Made by a program: the position numbers and the translations under genes. The notes below the pieces were generated by a model, which was not told the DNA's origin, ran no database searches, and saw only the letters and a list, made by a program, of their open reading frames with translations. DNA of 64,000 nucleotides, taken from the NCBI GenBank assembly GCA_947496695.1, contig CANMEI010000002.1, forward strand, positions 434,001-498,000. The letters are read 5' to 3'. Numbering within the stretch: position 1 is the first letter of the stretch; the number at the start of each line of letters is the position of its first letter. This document shows, piece after piece, positions 26,191 to 35,241 of this stretch. Source of the DNA: an uncultured Cellulophaga sp. (GTDB lineage Bacteria; Bacteroidota; Bacteroidia; Flavobacteriales; Flavobacteriaceae).

Positions 26191-27324
26191 TTATTGTGCG
26201 GGTAATGGTGGTGGCGTATTACCTCCTAAGAAAACCTTAAGCTCTTCAATATCTTTTAAAGCTCCCCAATTTGCCATTCCTTGCTTCCAAATTAAAGACT
26301 CTTTATTAATAGTGCGGTTCGCAAAAAGCTCTTTCAACTTGTCAAAAGGAACAGGCCCCATTTGAGTGCCATTAGATGCATAGTGATACATAACTTGAAC
26401 TGGCATTGGTGGCGGAACTGGCGTTTGTTGTACATTAGTATTTGGTTGTTGTACCATTTGCGGACTCATCATACCACCCATTTGTTGTGCCAAGGCAAAA
26501 CCCATACCCATACCCATGCCAGCACCAGCTGTACCACCTTCATTTTGCGCAGCTTGTTCAATAGCTTTTGCTGTTTTAAATTGGGTAAGTTTATTTAAAT
26601 CTAACTTATCAAGTCTACTGTACTCAAAAATCTCTTTTTTAAGTTCTTCAGGCATTGATACGTTTTCAATATAAAAACGTTCTAACAAAATACCAACTCT
26701 GCCAAATTCTGATTGCATTACCTCTTGGCAAGTTTCTGATAATTCCGTCGTATTTGCTGCATATAATTCTATTGGTAAATTTGCTTCACCAACGGTATCA
26801 GTAAAACGAGTAACTATTAAGCTTTTAAGATGTTCATTTACTTCGTAATTCGTAAAGTTACCATCTGTACCTACAACATCAACAACAAACTTTCCTGGAT
26901 CTTGAATTTTAAAACTATATGTACCAAAAGCTCTAATTTCAGTAAGCCCGAAACGGTCGTCATTTAAAATTACAGCATTTTTAGTACCCCATTTTTCATC
27001 GGTAAACAACGTTGTATTTACAAAATAAACTTCAGCTTTAAATGGACTATTAAAACCATACTTCCAACCTTTTAAGGTTGTTAAAAGTGGTAAGTTTTGT
27101 GTATTTAAAGTATACGTACCCGGTGTAAAAACATCAGCTAACTGCCCTTCATTTATAAAGACTGCAGTTTGTCCTTCACGAACAATTAATTTTGCATTAT
27201 TTTTAATTTCATTTTGGTAACGTTCAAACCTATGAACAATAGTATCATTAGTATTATCAAGCCACTCGATAATATCAATAAACTCATGGCTTAATTTATT
27301 TTTTATTTCATCAAATAATCCCAT
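26191..27324 (-). CDS. SPFH-domain protein (YdjI-like) with C-terminal GYF_2 domain
   Basis: 377 residues from the ATG at 27324 (MGLFDEIKNKLSHEFIDIIEW); an ATG 19 codons upstream is in frame but adds a non-conserved stretch. The SPFH/band-7-like domain spans about residues 30-240 (REGQTAVFINEGQ, FTPGTYTLNTQNLP, FGTYSFKIQDPGKFV). A Gly/Met-rich linker and a Pro-rich stretch follow, then a GYF_2 domain (YHYASNGTQMGPVPF to WKQGMANW, about 315-365). The ending PPPLP is Pro-rich. Homologues include Bacillus YdjI, part of a membrane-stress complex with PspA. Confidence 0.82.
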   Translation of the reverse strand: MGLFDEIKNKLSHEFIDIIEWLDNTNDTIVHRFERYQNEIKNNAKLIVREGQTAVFINEGQLADVFTPGTYTLNTQNLPLLTTLKGWKYGFNSPFKAEVYFVNTTLFTDEKWGTKNAVILNDDRFGLTEIRAFGTYSFKIQDPGKFVVDVVGTDGNFTNYEVNEHLKSLIVTRFTDTVGEANLPIELYAANTTELSETCQEVMQSEFGRVGILLERFYIENVSMPEELKKEIFEYSRLDKLDLNKLTQFKTAKAIEQAAQNEGGTAGAGMGMGMGFALAQQMGGMMSPQMVQQPNTNVQQTPVPPPMPVQVMYHYASNGTQMGPVPFDKLKELFANRTINKESLIWKQGMANWGALKDIEELKVFLGGNTPPPLPAQ

Positions 27325-27443
27325 ACTGGTTTGTGTTTTAATATTTTTCTTCAAGATACTTATTATCTTAAAATAGGGCAATATATAAGCTAATATTTTA
27401 AAGTAGAATTAACGTTAACTGTAACTAATTGGTCGCCGGTTTT

Positions 27444-28580
27444 TTAGTTATATTTTACTTTACGTAAAATCCGCAGTGATTCTTTTAGAGATTGGTAAAC
27501 TTTCTCATCAAATGCTTTTATTAAGAATCGAGATTTCTCTAATTTATCTTTAGCTTCTTCAAATCCGTTTAAAAAACAAATTAAATAGGTTGCTGGTAAA
27601 TTTTCGAAATCTATTTTTTCTCTTGGTGTTAAACTTGATTTTTTCTTAATTTTTTCAATTAAAAAATTATTTGAGTTATAAATATGATGTAATACTTTTT
27701 TATCGTATTCTGGTGCTTCAAATATTAAGTTGCTCTGTATTTGATATGTTCCATTACTTTTAAACGTGATAACTACTTTTTCTAATGGGTAATATTTTTG
27801 TTGTTTTCCTAAACCTAATTGTACATATTCTACTGTAGTAAATGAGTGCTCGTCATATGATATTGTAATTTCATCTAATGCAGAATAAAAAAGCTTTACT
27901 TGTTCATTAATTAATTCAATATCAACCCTTGAATAATAACTTTCATTTCTAACTTTTTTTCTTTTTCCTGCCCAGCAAACAACAAACTGTTCTTTAAAAA
28001 CTTTATACTCGCTTGTTAAGTTTTTATGCCTGTTATTTATAAAGTCTATTACTCCATCAAGGGTTAATTCTATATTATTTCGAGCATGTAACTCTATGGT
28101 TGCAACAGCATCAGCATTAATATCTTTCAGCTCAATATCAAAAACCTTAGGTAAGCTTATACTACCTTCTCTAAAAAAAACAGAACCTCCATAATATTTC
28201 CAAATATTTTTACGCAATGAGCATACATTACCTGTAGATTTTATAGTTACCAAACCAACAACCTTACCTTCTGGAAGGTGTGGAAAAGGAATGTTTTCAT
28301 AAGAAATAATAGGAGCCTGAACTAAGTATGCATTAACAAGATTCTGAATTTTACTATCATCAAAAAAATCAACCCCAACAATCTTATTATCCTCATCTTC
28401 TACGCCAATAACAATAAATGAATTGTTTTTAGGATTGCTATTTGCTAATGCACAAACATGTTTTAAAAATTTTGCCTTCCCTTCTTTCTCTCCAATAGAG
28501 ATAAATCTTTTTTTATCATAAAAACTATTTTCGTCGTTATGAGCTAAAAGGTTTTTTACAAGAAGGCGTTTATTAATCAT
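27444..28580 (-). CDS. AlbA_2 (Schlafen-type) domain protein
   Basis: 378 residues. The N-terminal 150 residues fit the AlbA_2 domain: an acidic start followed by KFLKHVCALANSNPKNNSF and IVIGVEDEDNKIVGVD, the typical nucleic-acid- or nucleotide-binding pattern. The remaining 220 residues lack a recognised domain and are Lys/Tyr-rich. AlbA_2 proteins range from putative transcription regulators to nucleases in defence islands; no such neighbours are here. The start overlaps the stop of the upstream short-chain dehydrogenase by 1 base (TAATG), pointing to translational coupling. Confidence 0.75.
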   Translation of the reverse strand: MINKRLLVKNLLAHNDENSFYDKKRFISIGEKEGKAKFLKHVCALANSNPKNNSFIVIGVEDEDNKIVGVDFFDDSKIQNLVNAYLVQAPIISYENIPFPHLPEGKVVGLVTIKSTGNVCSLRKNIWKYYGGSVFFREGSISLPKVFDIELKDINADAVATIELHARNNIELTLDGVIDFINNRHKNLTSEYKVFKEQFVVCWAGKRKKVRNESYYSRVDIELINEQVKLFYSALDEITISYDEHSFTTVEYVQLGLGKQQKYYPLEKVVITFKSNGTYQIQSNLIFEAPEYDKKVLHHIYNSNNFLIEKIKKKSSLTPREKIDFENLPATYLICFLNGFEEAKDKLEKSRFLIKAFDEKVYQSLKESLRILRKVKYN

Positions 28581-29341
28581 TACTCTTTAGTCAAAATAGT
28601 AGCTGTTGCTTGTGCTATTGGCACTACAACCAAATCTGTAATATTTACATAATAAGGTCTCGTAACCACAAAATAAACAATATCGGCTATATCTTCAGGT
28701 CTAAGAGGTTCAAAACCCTTATAAACATTTTCTGCACGATTTTCATCACCTTTAAAACGAACTTTACTAAATTCTGTTTCAACCAAGCCTGGGTGCACTG
28801 CACCAACTCTAATCCCGTGTTTATGAAGATCTATTCTCATACCTTGGTTAATTGCATCTACAGCATGTTTTGTGGCGCAATATATACCTCCATTAGGGTA
28901 AACTTCTTTAGCTGCTGTTGAACCTATGTTTATAATATGCCCTGATTTTTTTGTTACCATTCTAGGTACAATTGCTTTAGAAACATAAAGAAGACCTTTA
29001 ACGTTAATGTCAATCATTGAATCCCAATCATCTGTATCACCCTCATCAATAGGCTCTAGACCATGTGCATTACCAGCGTTATTTATTAGAATATCAATCT
29101 CAGAAAATTCTTTTGGCAAAGATGTTATTGCTTCGAAAACTTCTTTTTTATTACGGATATCAAAGCTTAAAATGTGAACTTCGGTTTTAGTTCCTAATTC
29201 TTTTTTTAACGCCTCAAGTCTTTCTTTTCTTCTACCACACAAAATAAGTTGAATTCCATTTGATGCAAATAATTTTGCAGTAGCTTCTCCAATACCACTA
29301 GTTGCTCCAGTAATAAAGGCTATTTTATTTTTCTTTTCCAT
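28580..29341 (-). CDS. Short-chain dehydrogenase/reductase (YdfG-like)
   Basis: 253 residues from the ATG at 29341 (MEKKNKIAFITGATSGIGEA); a longer frame starting at 29377 adds 12 non-conserved residues. Cofactor motif TGATSGIG and the active-site Tyr and Lys in YCATK, with Ser in NIGSTAAKEV, are all present. NNAGNA is the structural motif. It resembles YdfG, an NADP-dependent 3-hydroxy acid (serine/allo-threonine) dehydrogenase. It is the first gene of the unit running to the AlbA_2 protein and is divergent from the Bat operon. Confidence 0.88.
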   Translation of the reverse strand: MEKKNKIAFITGATSGIGEATAKLFASNGIQLILCGRRKERLEALKKELGTKTEVHILSFDIRNKKEVFEAITSLPKEFSEIDILINNAGNAHGLEPIDEGDTDDWDSMIDINVKGLLYVSKAIVPRMVTKKSGHIINIGSTAAKEVYPNGGIYCATKHAVDAINQGMRIDLHKHGIRVGAVHPGLVETEFSKVRFKGDENRAENVYKGFEPLRPEDIADIVYFVVTRPYYVNITDLVVVPIAQATATILTKE

Positions 29342-29362
29342 ATTATGTAATACTAATAATCT

Positions 29363-29390
29363 TCTACAAGATTTCAAAAAAACTTGTAGA
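29363..29390. repeat. Inverted repeat between divergent SDR and MoxR genes
   Basis: TCTACAAG (29363-29370) and CTTGTAGA (29383-29390) are perfect 8-base arms with a 12-base spacer. It lies 21 bases upstream of the dehydrogenase start, where it could serve as an operator or a leader hairpin. Confidence 0.4.
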
Positions 29391-29547
29391 TATTGTTACA
29401 TATTTGTGAAATTATAAATTTATTGCCTTAAAACAGTCACAAAACGAAGTGATTGCTATAAGTTTTAACCAATTGTTAACAGCTGATATCTAAATAAATT
29501 TTCAATTTGCAGTTCAATTTGTTAGCTTGTCAAAATAATTAAAACAT

Positions 29548-30549
29548 ATGGAAGAAAATACTTCAATCGATATTAGTGCAATCAATGAAAAAATTGCTCA
29601 AGAAAGTGCTTTTATTGATCTATTAATGTTAGAGATGAACAAAGTAATTGTTGGTCAAAAACATATGGTTGAACGTTTATTAATTGGTTTATTAGGTCAA
29701 GGACACATTTTATTAGAAGGTGTACCTGGTTTAGCAAAAACATTAGCAATAAACACTTTAGCTAAAGCTGTAAAAGGTAGTTTTAGTAGAATACAATTTA
29801 CACCAGATTTATTACCTGCCGATGTTGTTGGTACCATGATATATAATATGAAAGACAATGATTTTTCTATTAAAAAGGGACCAATTTTTGCAAACTTTGT
29901 ACTTGCTGATGAAATAAACAGAGCTCCTGCAAAAGTACAGTCTGCATTATTAGAAGCTATGCAAGAAAAGCAAGTTACTATTGGCGATCAAACATTTGTG
30001 CTTGACAAACCATTTTTAGTAATGGCGACTCAAAACCCAGTAGAGCAAGAAGGAACCTACCCATTACCTGAAGCACAGGTAGACCGTTTTATGCTAAAAA
30101 CAGTAATTGATTACCCTAAGTTAACAGAGGAACAATTAATTATGCGTCAAAACCTAACTGGTAGTTATGAGCAAGTAAACCCAGTAGTAAGTGTAAATCA
30201 AATTTTAAGTGCCCAAAAAGCAGTTAAAGAAGTTTACATGGATGAAAAAATTGAGAAATATATTCTTGATATAATTTTCGCTACACGCTACCCTGAAAAA
30301 TATAAACTAGAAGAGTTAAAGCCACTTATTAGTTTCGGTGCTTCTCCTAGAGGTAGTATTAACCTAGCAAATGCGGCTAAGTGTTATGCATTTATAAAAA
30401 GAAGAGGTTATGTAGTTCCTGAAGATGTAAGAGCTGTAATTTATGATGTTTTAAGACACAGAATTGGTATTACTTATGAAGCTGAAGCTGAAAATATAAC
30501 CTCAGAAGAAATCATTAGTAAAATTGTAAACGAGATTGAAGTTCCTTAA
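29548..30549 (+). CDS. MoxR family AAA+ ATPase
   Basis: 333 residues. The Walker A motif is GVPGLAKT (residues 58-65), Walker B is VLADEINRAP, and sensor block FLVMATQNPVEQEGTYPLPEAQ is typical. MoxR ATPases act as chaperones that mature or remodel partner proteins with VWA domains; here five VWA/DUF58/TPR genes follow. It is the leading gene of the Bat (Bacteroides aerotolerance) operon. A 109-base gap with two hairpins separates it from the DUF58 gene. Confidence 0.93.
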   Translation: MEENTSIDISAINEKIAQESAFIDLLMLEMNKVIVGQKHMVERLLIGLLGQGHILLEGVPGLAKTLAINTLAKAVKGSFSRIQFTPDLLPADVVGTMIYNMKDNDFSIKKGPIFANFVLADEINRAPAKVQSALLEAMQEKQVTIGDQTFVLDKPFLVMATQNPVEQEGTYPLPEAQVDRFMLKTVIDYPKLTEEQLIMRQNLTGSYEQVNPVVSVNQILSAQKAVKEVYMDEKIEKYILDIIFATRYPEKYKLEELKPLISFGASPRGSINLANAAKCYAFIKRRGYVVPEDVRAVIYDVLRHRIGITYEAEAENITSEEIISKIVNEIEVP

Positions 30550-30560
30550 CAACTAATTTT

Positions 30561-30587
30561 TAAACACTTTTCAGACAGGAGTGTTTA
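30561..30587 (+). repeat. Hairpin after MoxR gene
   Basis: TAAACACT (30561-30568) pairs with AGTGTTTA (30580-30587). No T run follows, so it is more likely an mRNA processing or stability hairpin than a terminator. Confidence 0.45.
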
Positions 30588-30619
30588 AATGAGGACTAAA
30601 AATAAAGTTTATAAAAAGA

Positions 30620-30642
30620 CCTTTTTCTTAAAAAGAAAAAGG
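30620..30642 (+). repeat. Second hairpin between MoxR and DUF58 genes
   Basis: CCTTTTTCTT (30620-30629) pairs perfectly with AAGAAAAAGG (30633-30642) across a 3-base loop. It ends 18 bases before the DUF58 start and could shape mRNA levels or translation within the operon. Confidence 0.5.
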
Positions 30643-30658
30643 CTCGATAGAGACCAAA

Positions 30659-31525
30659 ATGGATACCAAAGAATTATTAAAAAAAGTTCGTAAAATCGAA
30701 ATAAAGACACGTCGTCTTTCCGATCATGTTTTTGGTGGGGAATATCACTCAACCTTTAAGGGACGTGGTATGACGTTTAGTGAAGTGCGCCAATACCAAT
30801 TTGGTGATGATGTTCGTGCTATCGATTGGAATGTTACCGCACGGTATAACGAACCCTATATTAAAGTTTTTGAAGAAGAACGTGAACTTACCATGATGCT
30901 AATGGTAGATGTTAGTGGTTCTGAACTTTTTGGTAGTAGCAATCAATTTAAAAATGAAATTGTAACTGAAATTGCAGCAACTTTAGCTTTCTCTGCATTA
31001 CAAAATAATGATAAAATTGGAGTACTACTTTTCTCTGATCAAGTAGAGCTTTTTATTCCTCCTAAAAAAGGAAAAAGTCATGTACTACGTATTATTAGAG
31101 AACTTATTGAATTTAAGCCAAAAAGCAAAAAAACAGACTTGGCTGTTGCATTAAAGTACTTAACTAATATACTTAAGAAAAAAGCTATTGTATTTGTATT
31201 GTCTGACTTTATTACAGACGATTATTTACAAACATTAAGAATTACAGGTAAGAAACATGATGTAACCGGTATTCGTATTTATGATGAGCGTGAAGAAACT
31301 ATACCTAATATAGGAATGGTTCAAATGGAAGATACCGAAACTGGTCAATTACAATTAGTAAATACACAGTCAAAAAAAGTACGACAAAATTATAGCAAAT
31401 TCTACCAAGAAAGAGTTGACTATTTTCAGACTACATTTTCAAAATCTGGTTGTGGTACGTTAAGTTGTCGAGTTGATGAGAGTTACGTAAAAAAATTATT
31501 AGGCTATTTTAAGCGAAGAGGATAA
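30659..31525 (+). CDS. DUF58 domain protein of the Bat operon
   Basis: 288 residues, no signal peptide. The DUF58 block GMTFSEVRQYQFGDDVRAID and WNVTARYNEPYIKVFEEE is clear, followed by a VWA-like fold beginning MLMVDVSGSE. DUF58 proteins are regular partners of MoxR ATPases. The stop codon overlaps the next start in TAATG. It probably works at the inner face of the membrane with the downstream VWA proteins. Confidence 0.9.
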   Translation: MDTKELLKKVRKIEIKTRRLSDHVFGGEYHSTFKGRGMTFSEVRQYQFGDDVRAIDWNVTARYNEPYIKVFEEERELTMMLMVDVSGSELFGSSNQFKNEIVTEIAATLAFSALQNNDKIGVLLFSDQVELFIPPKKGKSHVLRIIRELIEFKPKSKKTDLAVALKYLTNILKKKAIVFVLSDFITDDYLQTLRITGKKHDVTGIRIYDEREETIPNIGMVQMEDTETGQLQLVNTQSKKVRQNYSKFYQERVDYFQTTFSKSGCGTLSCRVDESYVKKLLGYFKRRG

Positions 31526-33174
31526 TGAATAGTATATATGAAAAATTAAAGTTAGAAAATGTAAAATCGTCATTTAAACGGTTTATTTTTCTATGCTTAA
31601 TTTTCTCTGGTTTTTTTGGTTTATCACAAACAGTTAAATCAGAGATAGATGTAAATTCTATAAAAATAGGTGAACAAATAAATTTTATCGTAAACGTAAA
31701 AGCGGATAGTACTGATACTATTATTTTTCCTGAAGGTCAAACATTTGCTCCTCTTGAAATGGTCGAATCATTTGCTACAGATACTATAAAAGAAGACGCC
31801 AAATTTACATTGATTAAAAAATATGCATTAACGCAGTTTGATTCTGGATCGTATACGTTACCTCCACAGCAAATTACGATTAATGAAAAACCATTTTTTA
31901 CTGATTCGTTAAAAATTGATGTAACCACTGTGGCTGTAGATACTATGGCTCAAAAAATGTATGATATTAAAGACATCACTAATGTTGAAAAATCAAGTAC
32001 ATTTCCATGGGCATGGGTTTTAGGTATTTTAGCAACACTAACCATTATTTGTGGCTTACTTTATTGGTTTGTTTGGAGAAAAAAGAATCTTACCGAAGAA
32101 GAAAAAGTCGCTTTATTACCACCATACGATAGAGCAATGCTTGAACTTAAAAAATTAGAAAACTCAAAATATCTAATTCAAGATGAATATAAACAGTACT
32201 ATTCTGAATTGACCGATATTGTACGTTCTTACTTAGAAGAAGACGTACACATTTCTGCATTAGAAAGTACAACTGACCAACTAATTGAAAAATTAGAAAT
32301 GCTTAAAGATGCTGGAAACTTAAAAATTGACAGCGACACTTTAAATCAGTTTAAAAGAATATTACAAACATCTGATTTGGTAAAGTTTGCGAAATCAAAA
32401 CCAGATACTTCTATAGCTGAGCAAGACAGAAAATCTATTGAAAACATTGTTACTAAAACAAAAGATGCTATTCCACCACCAACAGAAGAAGAATTATTAC
32501 AGCGTGAAGAGTATCTAGAAGAGTTAGAACGTAAAAAACAACGCAAAAAAATTAATATCACTATTATTACAATAGCATCGGTAGTAGTTATTGCTCTTAG
32601 TGTATGTATTAAATATTTTGGATTTACTTATATAAAAGATACGATACTGGGTCACCCAACAAAAGAGTTGTTAGAAAGTGATTGGGTTGCTAGTTCTTAT
32701 GGCTATCCACCAATAAATATCGAGACTCCTAAAATACTACTACGTCAAAGAATTGAGTTGCCTGCAGAAGCAAAAGCAAGTATTAAAGAATATCAAATGT
32801 TTGCTTACCAAAGTGCCTTAGACTTATTTAGTATTGGTGTAACCTCAACAACATTAAAACAGGAAGTAGAGCCTAATATCGAACAATCTGTAGAATTTTT
32901 CTTAAAAGATTTAGAAAATAAAGGGGCAAAAGATATTACTACTAAATCAGAGGAGTTTACAACACAAAGTGGAGTGAAAGGTCTAAAATCTTACGGCTCA
33001 GGAAAGTTTAAATTCCCTGATTCTGAAGAATTAGAAAATGGCAAATACACCATCTTGACTTTTGCAGGTAAAGGTTTTCAACAACAAGTATTGCTTACTT
33101 GGTTAGAAGATGATACCTATGCACAATCAATTGTAGACCGTATAATAAGTAGTGTCGACGTTAAAACAGAATAA
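31525..33174 (+). CDS. Membrane protein of the Bat operon
   Basis: 549 residues, fused layout: signal or first membrane segment (about 18-38), an extracytoplasmic beta domain (to about 160), a second membrane helix (FPWAWVLGILATLTIICGLL, about 161-184), a cytoplasmic helical domain with KYLIQDEYKQYYSELTDIVR, a third helix (about 343-363) and a C-terminal extracytoplasmic domain. The N-terminal and first cytoplasmic parts resemble BatD and DUF4381-type proteins. The C-terminal 180 residues are not recognised. Overlap with the DUF58 stop and a 2-base gap to batA place it firmly in the operon. Confidence 0.78.
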   Translation: MNSIYEKLKLENVKSSFKRFIFLCLIFSGFFGLSQTVKSEIDVNSIKIGEQINFIVNVKADSTDTIIFPEGQTFAPLEMVESFATDTIKEDAKFTLIKKYALTQFDSGSYTLPPQQITINEKPFFTDSLKIDVTTVAVDTMAQKMYDIKDITNVEKSSTFPWAWVLGILATLTIICGLLYWFVWRKKNLTEEEKVALLPPYDRAMLELKKLENSKYLIQDEYKQYYSELTDIVRSYLEEDVHISALESTTDQLIEKLEMLKDAGNLKIDSDTLNQFKRILQTSDLVKFAKSKPDTSIAEQDRKSIENIVTKTKDAIPPPTEEELLQREEYLEELERKKQRKKINITIITIASVVVIALSVCIKYFGFTYIKDTILGHPTKELLESDWVASSYGYPPINIETPKILLRQRIELPAEAKASIKEYQMFAYQSALDLFSIGVTSTTLKQEVEPNIEQSVEFFLKDLENKGAKDITTKSEEFTTQSGVKGLKSYGSGKFKFPDSEELENGKYTILTFAGKGFQQQVLLTWLEDDTYAQSIVDRIISSVDVKTE

Positions 33175-33176
33175 TA

Positions 33177-34175
33177 ATGCTGAATAATATAGAATTTGCT
33201 AACCCACAATTTTTTTGGTTGTTTTTATTACTTCCATTAGCTGTGCTTTGGTATATATTTAAGCGAAAAGATCAAACTTCTACTTTAAAAATAGCAACAA
33301 TAAAAGGGTTTTCTACAGATAGTTTATTACCAAAGTTAAAACCAATTTTATTTGTATTGCGATTAATTGCTTTAGCTGCAATTATAACAGCTTTAGCAAG
33401 ACCACAAACAGAAGACGTATCTACACAAACAAAAACTACAAAAGGTATTGATATTGTTATTGCTATTGATATATCATCAAGTATGTTAGCACGTGACTTA
33501 AAACCAAATAGGCTAGCAGCTTTAAAAAAAGTAGCCGGTAATTTTATAAAAGAAAGACCAAGCGACAGAATAGGTTTAGTTGCGTATGCAGGTGAAAGTT
33601 ATACTAAAACACCTATTACGAGTGATAAATCTATCGTACTAAACTCTTTAAGTGAAATTACTTATGGAACTTTAGAAGATGGTACTGCAATTGGTATGGG
33701 CCTTGCAACATCCGTAAATAGGCTAAAAGAAAGTAAGGCAGTAAGTAAAGTAATTATTTTATTAACGGATGGTGTCAATAATTCTGGATTTATAGAACCT
33801 CAAACAGCTGCTGAATTAGCTATAGAATATGGCATAAAAACCTACACTATAGGCCTAGGTACTAACGGAAATGCACTTTCTCCAATCGCTTATAACAATG
33901 ATGGTTCATTTAGGTATGGAATGAGACCTGTTGAAATAGACGAGAAACTTCTTGAATCTATTGCTGAAGCTACCGGAGGTGCTTATTTTAGAGCAACAGA
34001 TAATGAAAGTTTAGAAGAAATTTACGACGAAATTAATAAATTAGAAAAAACTGAAATAGAAGAATTTAAATACACCAAATACGAAGAAAAATACCGTTCT
34101 TGGCTATTAATAGCAGGCTTGTTATTAGTGTTAGAATGGGTATTACGTAATACTATATTCAGAAGTTTTATTTAG
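33177..34175 (+). CDS. batA: BatA, VWA-domain membrane protein
   Basis: 332 residues: two N-terminal membrane helices (about 10-28 and 55-74), a VWA domain with the metal-ion site DISSS (residues 98-102) and later Thr/Asp residues (LLTDGVNNSGF), and a C-terminal helix (about 302-325). BatA is a core member of the Bacteroides aerotolerance operon, linked to oxygen and oxidative stress survival. It probably pairs with BatB in the membrane. Confidence 0.9.
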   Translation: MLNNIEFANPQFFWLFLLLPLAVLWYIFKRKDQTSTLKIATIKGFSTDSLLPKLKPILFVLRLIALAAIITALARPQTEDVSTQTKTTKGIDIVIAIDISSSMLARDLKPNRLAALKKVAGNFIKERPSDRIGLVAYAGESYTKTPITSDKSIVLNSLSEITYGTLEDGTAIGMGLATSVNRLKESKAVSKVIILLTDGVNNSGFIEPQTAAELAIEYGIKTYTIGLGTNGNALSPIAYNNDGSFRYGMRPVEIDEKLLESIAEATGGAYFRATDNESLEEIYDEINKLEKTEIEEFKYTKYEEKYRSWLLIAGLLLVLEWVLRNTIFRSFI

Positions 34176-34196
34176 GTAAAAGACGAAGCATAAAAA

Positions 34197-35240
34197 ATGA
34201 TTCAATTAGAAGAAAAAATATATTTTTATTTATTTTTCATCATTCCTGTAATAGTGGTACTTTTTGTGCTATTACAGTTATGGAAACGTAGCACGCAGAA
34301 AAAATTTGGAGATTTAGAGCTATTAAAAAGATTAACTCCTAATAAATCAATCTTTAAAGCAACATTTAAACTTATTCTTTTTTTAATTGGTTTATCTCTA
34401 CTAATTGTAGCTCTTGTTAATCCTAAAATTGGCACCAAACTTGAAACAGTAAAAAGAGAAGGTGTAGATATTGTTTTCGCTTTAGATGTATCTAAAAGTA
34501 TGCTTGCTGAAGATATAGCGCCAAATAGACTAGAAAAAGGAAAACGTTTGGTATCTGAAATTATCAACCAATTGGGTAGTGACCGTATTGGTATTATCGC
34601 TTACGCTGCACAAGCCTATCCACAATTACCAATAACAACTGATTACGGTGCTGCTAAAATGTTTTTACAGAGCATGAATACAGATATGCTTTCATCTCAA
34701 GGTACAGCAATAAATGAGGCTATAAATTTAGCTTCGACTTATTTTGATGATGATCAGCAAACAAACAGAGTCCTCTTTATTATTTCTGATGGTGAAGACC
34801 ATGCAGAAGGTGCTGCACAAGTTGCTATTGAAAAAGCAGTGGAAGAAGGTATTCGTGTATATACAATAGGTGTTGGTAAAACAAAAGGTGCACCAATCCC
34901 TTTAAAAAGAAACGGCGTTGTTGAAAGTTTAAAAAAAGACATGAATGGCGATGTAGTAATTACTAAATTAAACGAAGCAATTCTACAAGAAATAGCAAAA
35001 GAAGGAAACGGTGAATATATTAATGGTGACAATACAAAAGAAGCTGTTGATTATATAAAAGAAAAACTTAATCAAATGGATAAAAAAGAATTTGAAGCTA
35101 AGCAATTTGCTGAATACAAAGATCAATTTCAATGGTTTTTAGGCTTTGGATTTTTAATATTATTCATAGACATTTTCGTTTTAGACCGAAAAACAAAATG
35201 GCTTAGAAAACTTAATTTATTCAAAGAAAAAAATAAGTAA
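34197..35240 (+). CDS. batB: BatB, VWA-domain membrane protein
   Basis: 347 residues with the same layout as BatA: two N-terminal helices (about 10-28 and 56-74), a VWA domain with metal site DVSKS (97-101) and FIISDGEDHAEG, and a C-terminal helix. The two are paralogues. It follows BatA by 21 bases and precedes batC by a 1-base gap. Confidence 0.9.
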   Translation: MIQLEEKIYFYLFFIIPVIVVLFVLLQLWKRSTQKKFGDLELLKRLTPNKSIFKATFKLILFLIGLSLLIVALVNPKIGTKLETVKREGVDIVFALDVSKSMLAEDIAPNRLEKGKRLVSEIINQLGSDRIGIIAYAAQAYPQLPITTDYGAAKMFLQSMNTDMLSSQGTAINEAINLASTYFDDDQQTNRVLFIISDGEDHAEGAAQVAIEKAVEEGIRVYTIGVGKTKGAPIPLKRNGVVESLKKDMNGDVVITKLNEAILQEIAKEGNGEYINGDNTKEAVDYIKEKLNQMDKKEFEAKQFAEYKDQFQWFLGFGFLILFIDIFVLDRKTKWLRKLNLFKEKNK

Positions 35241-35241
35241 C

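Noticed and set aside
25058..29341. Minus-strand cluster as an anti-phage defence island
   Set aside because: AlbA_2 and SPFH proteins occur in such islands, but no nuclease, helicase, toxin or integrase is nearby and base composition does not change.
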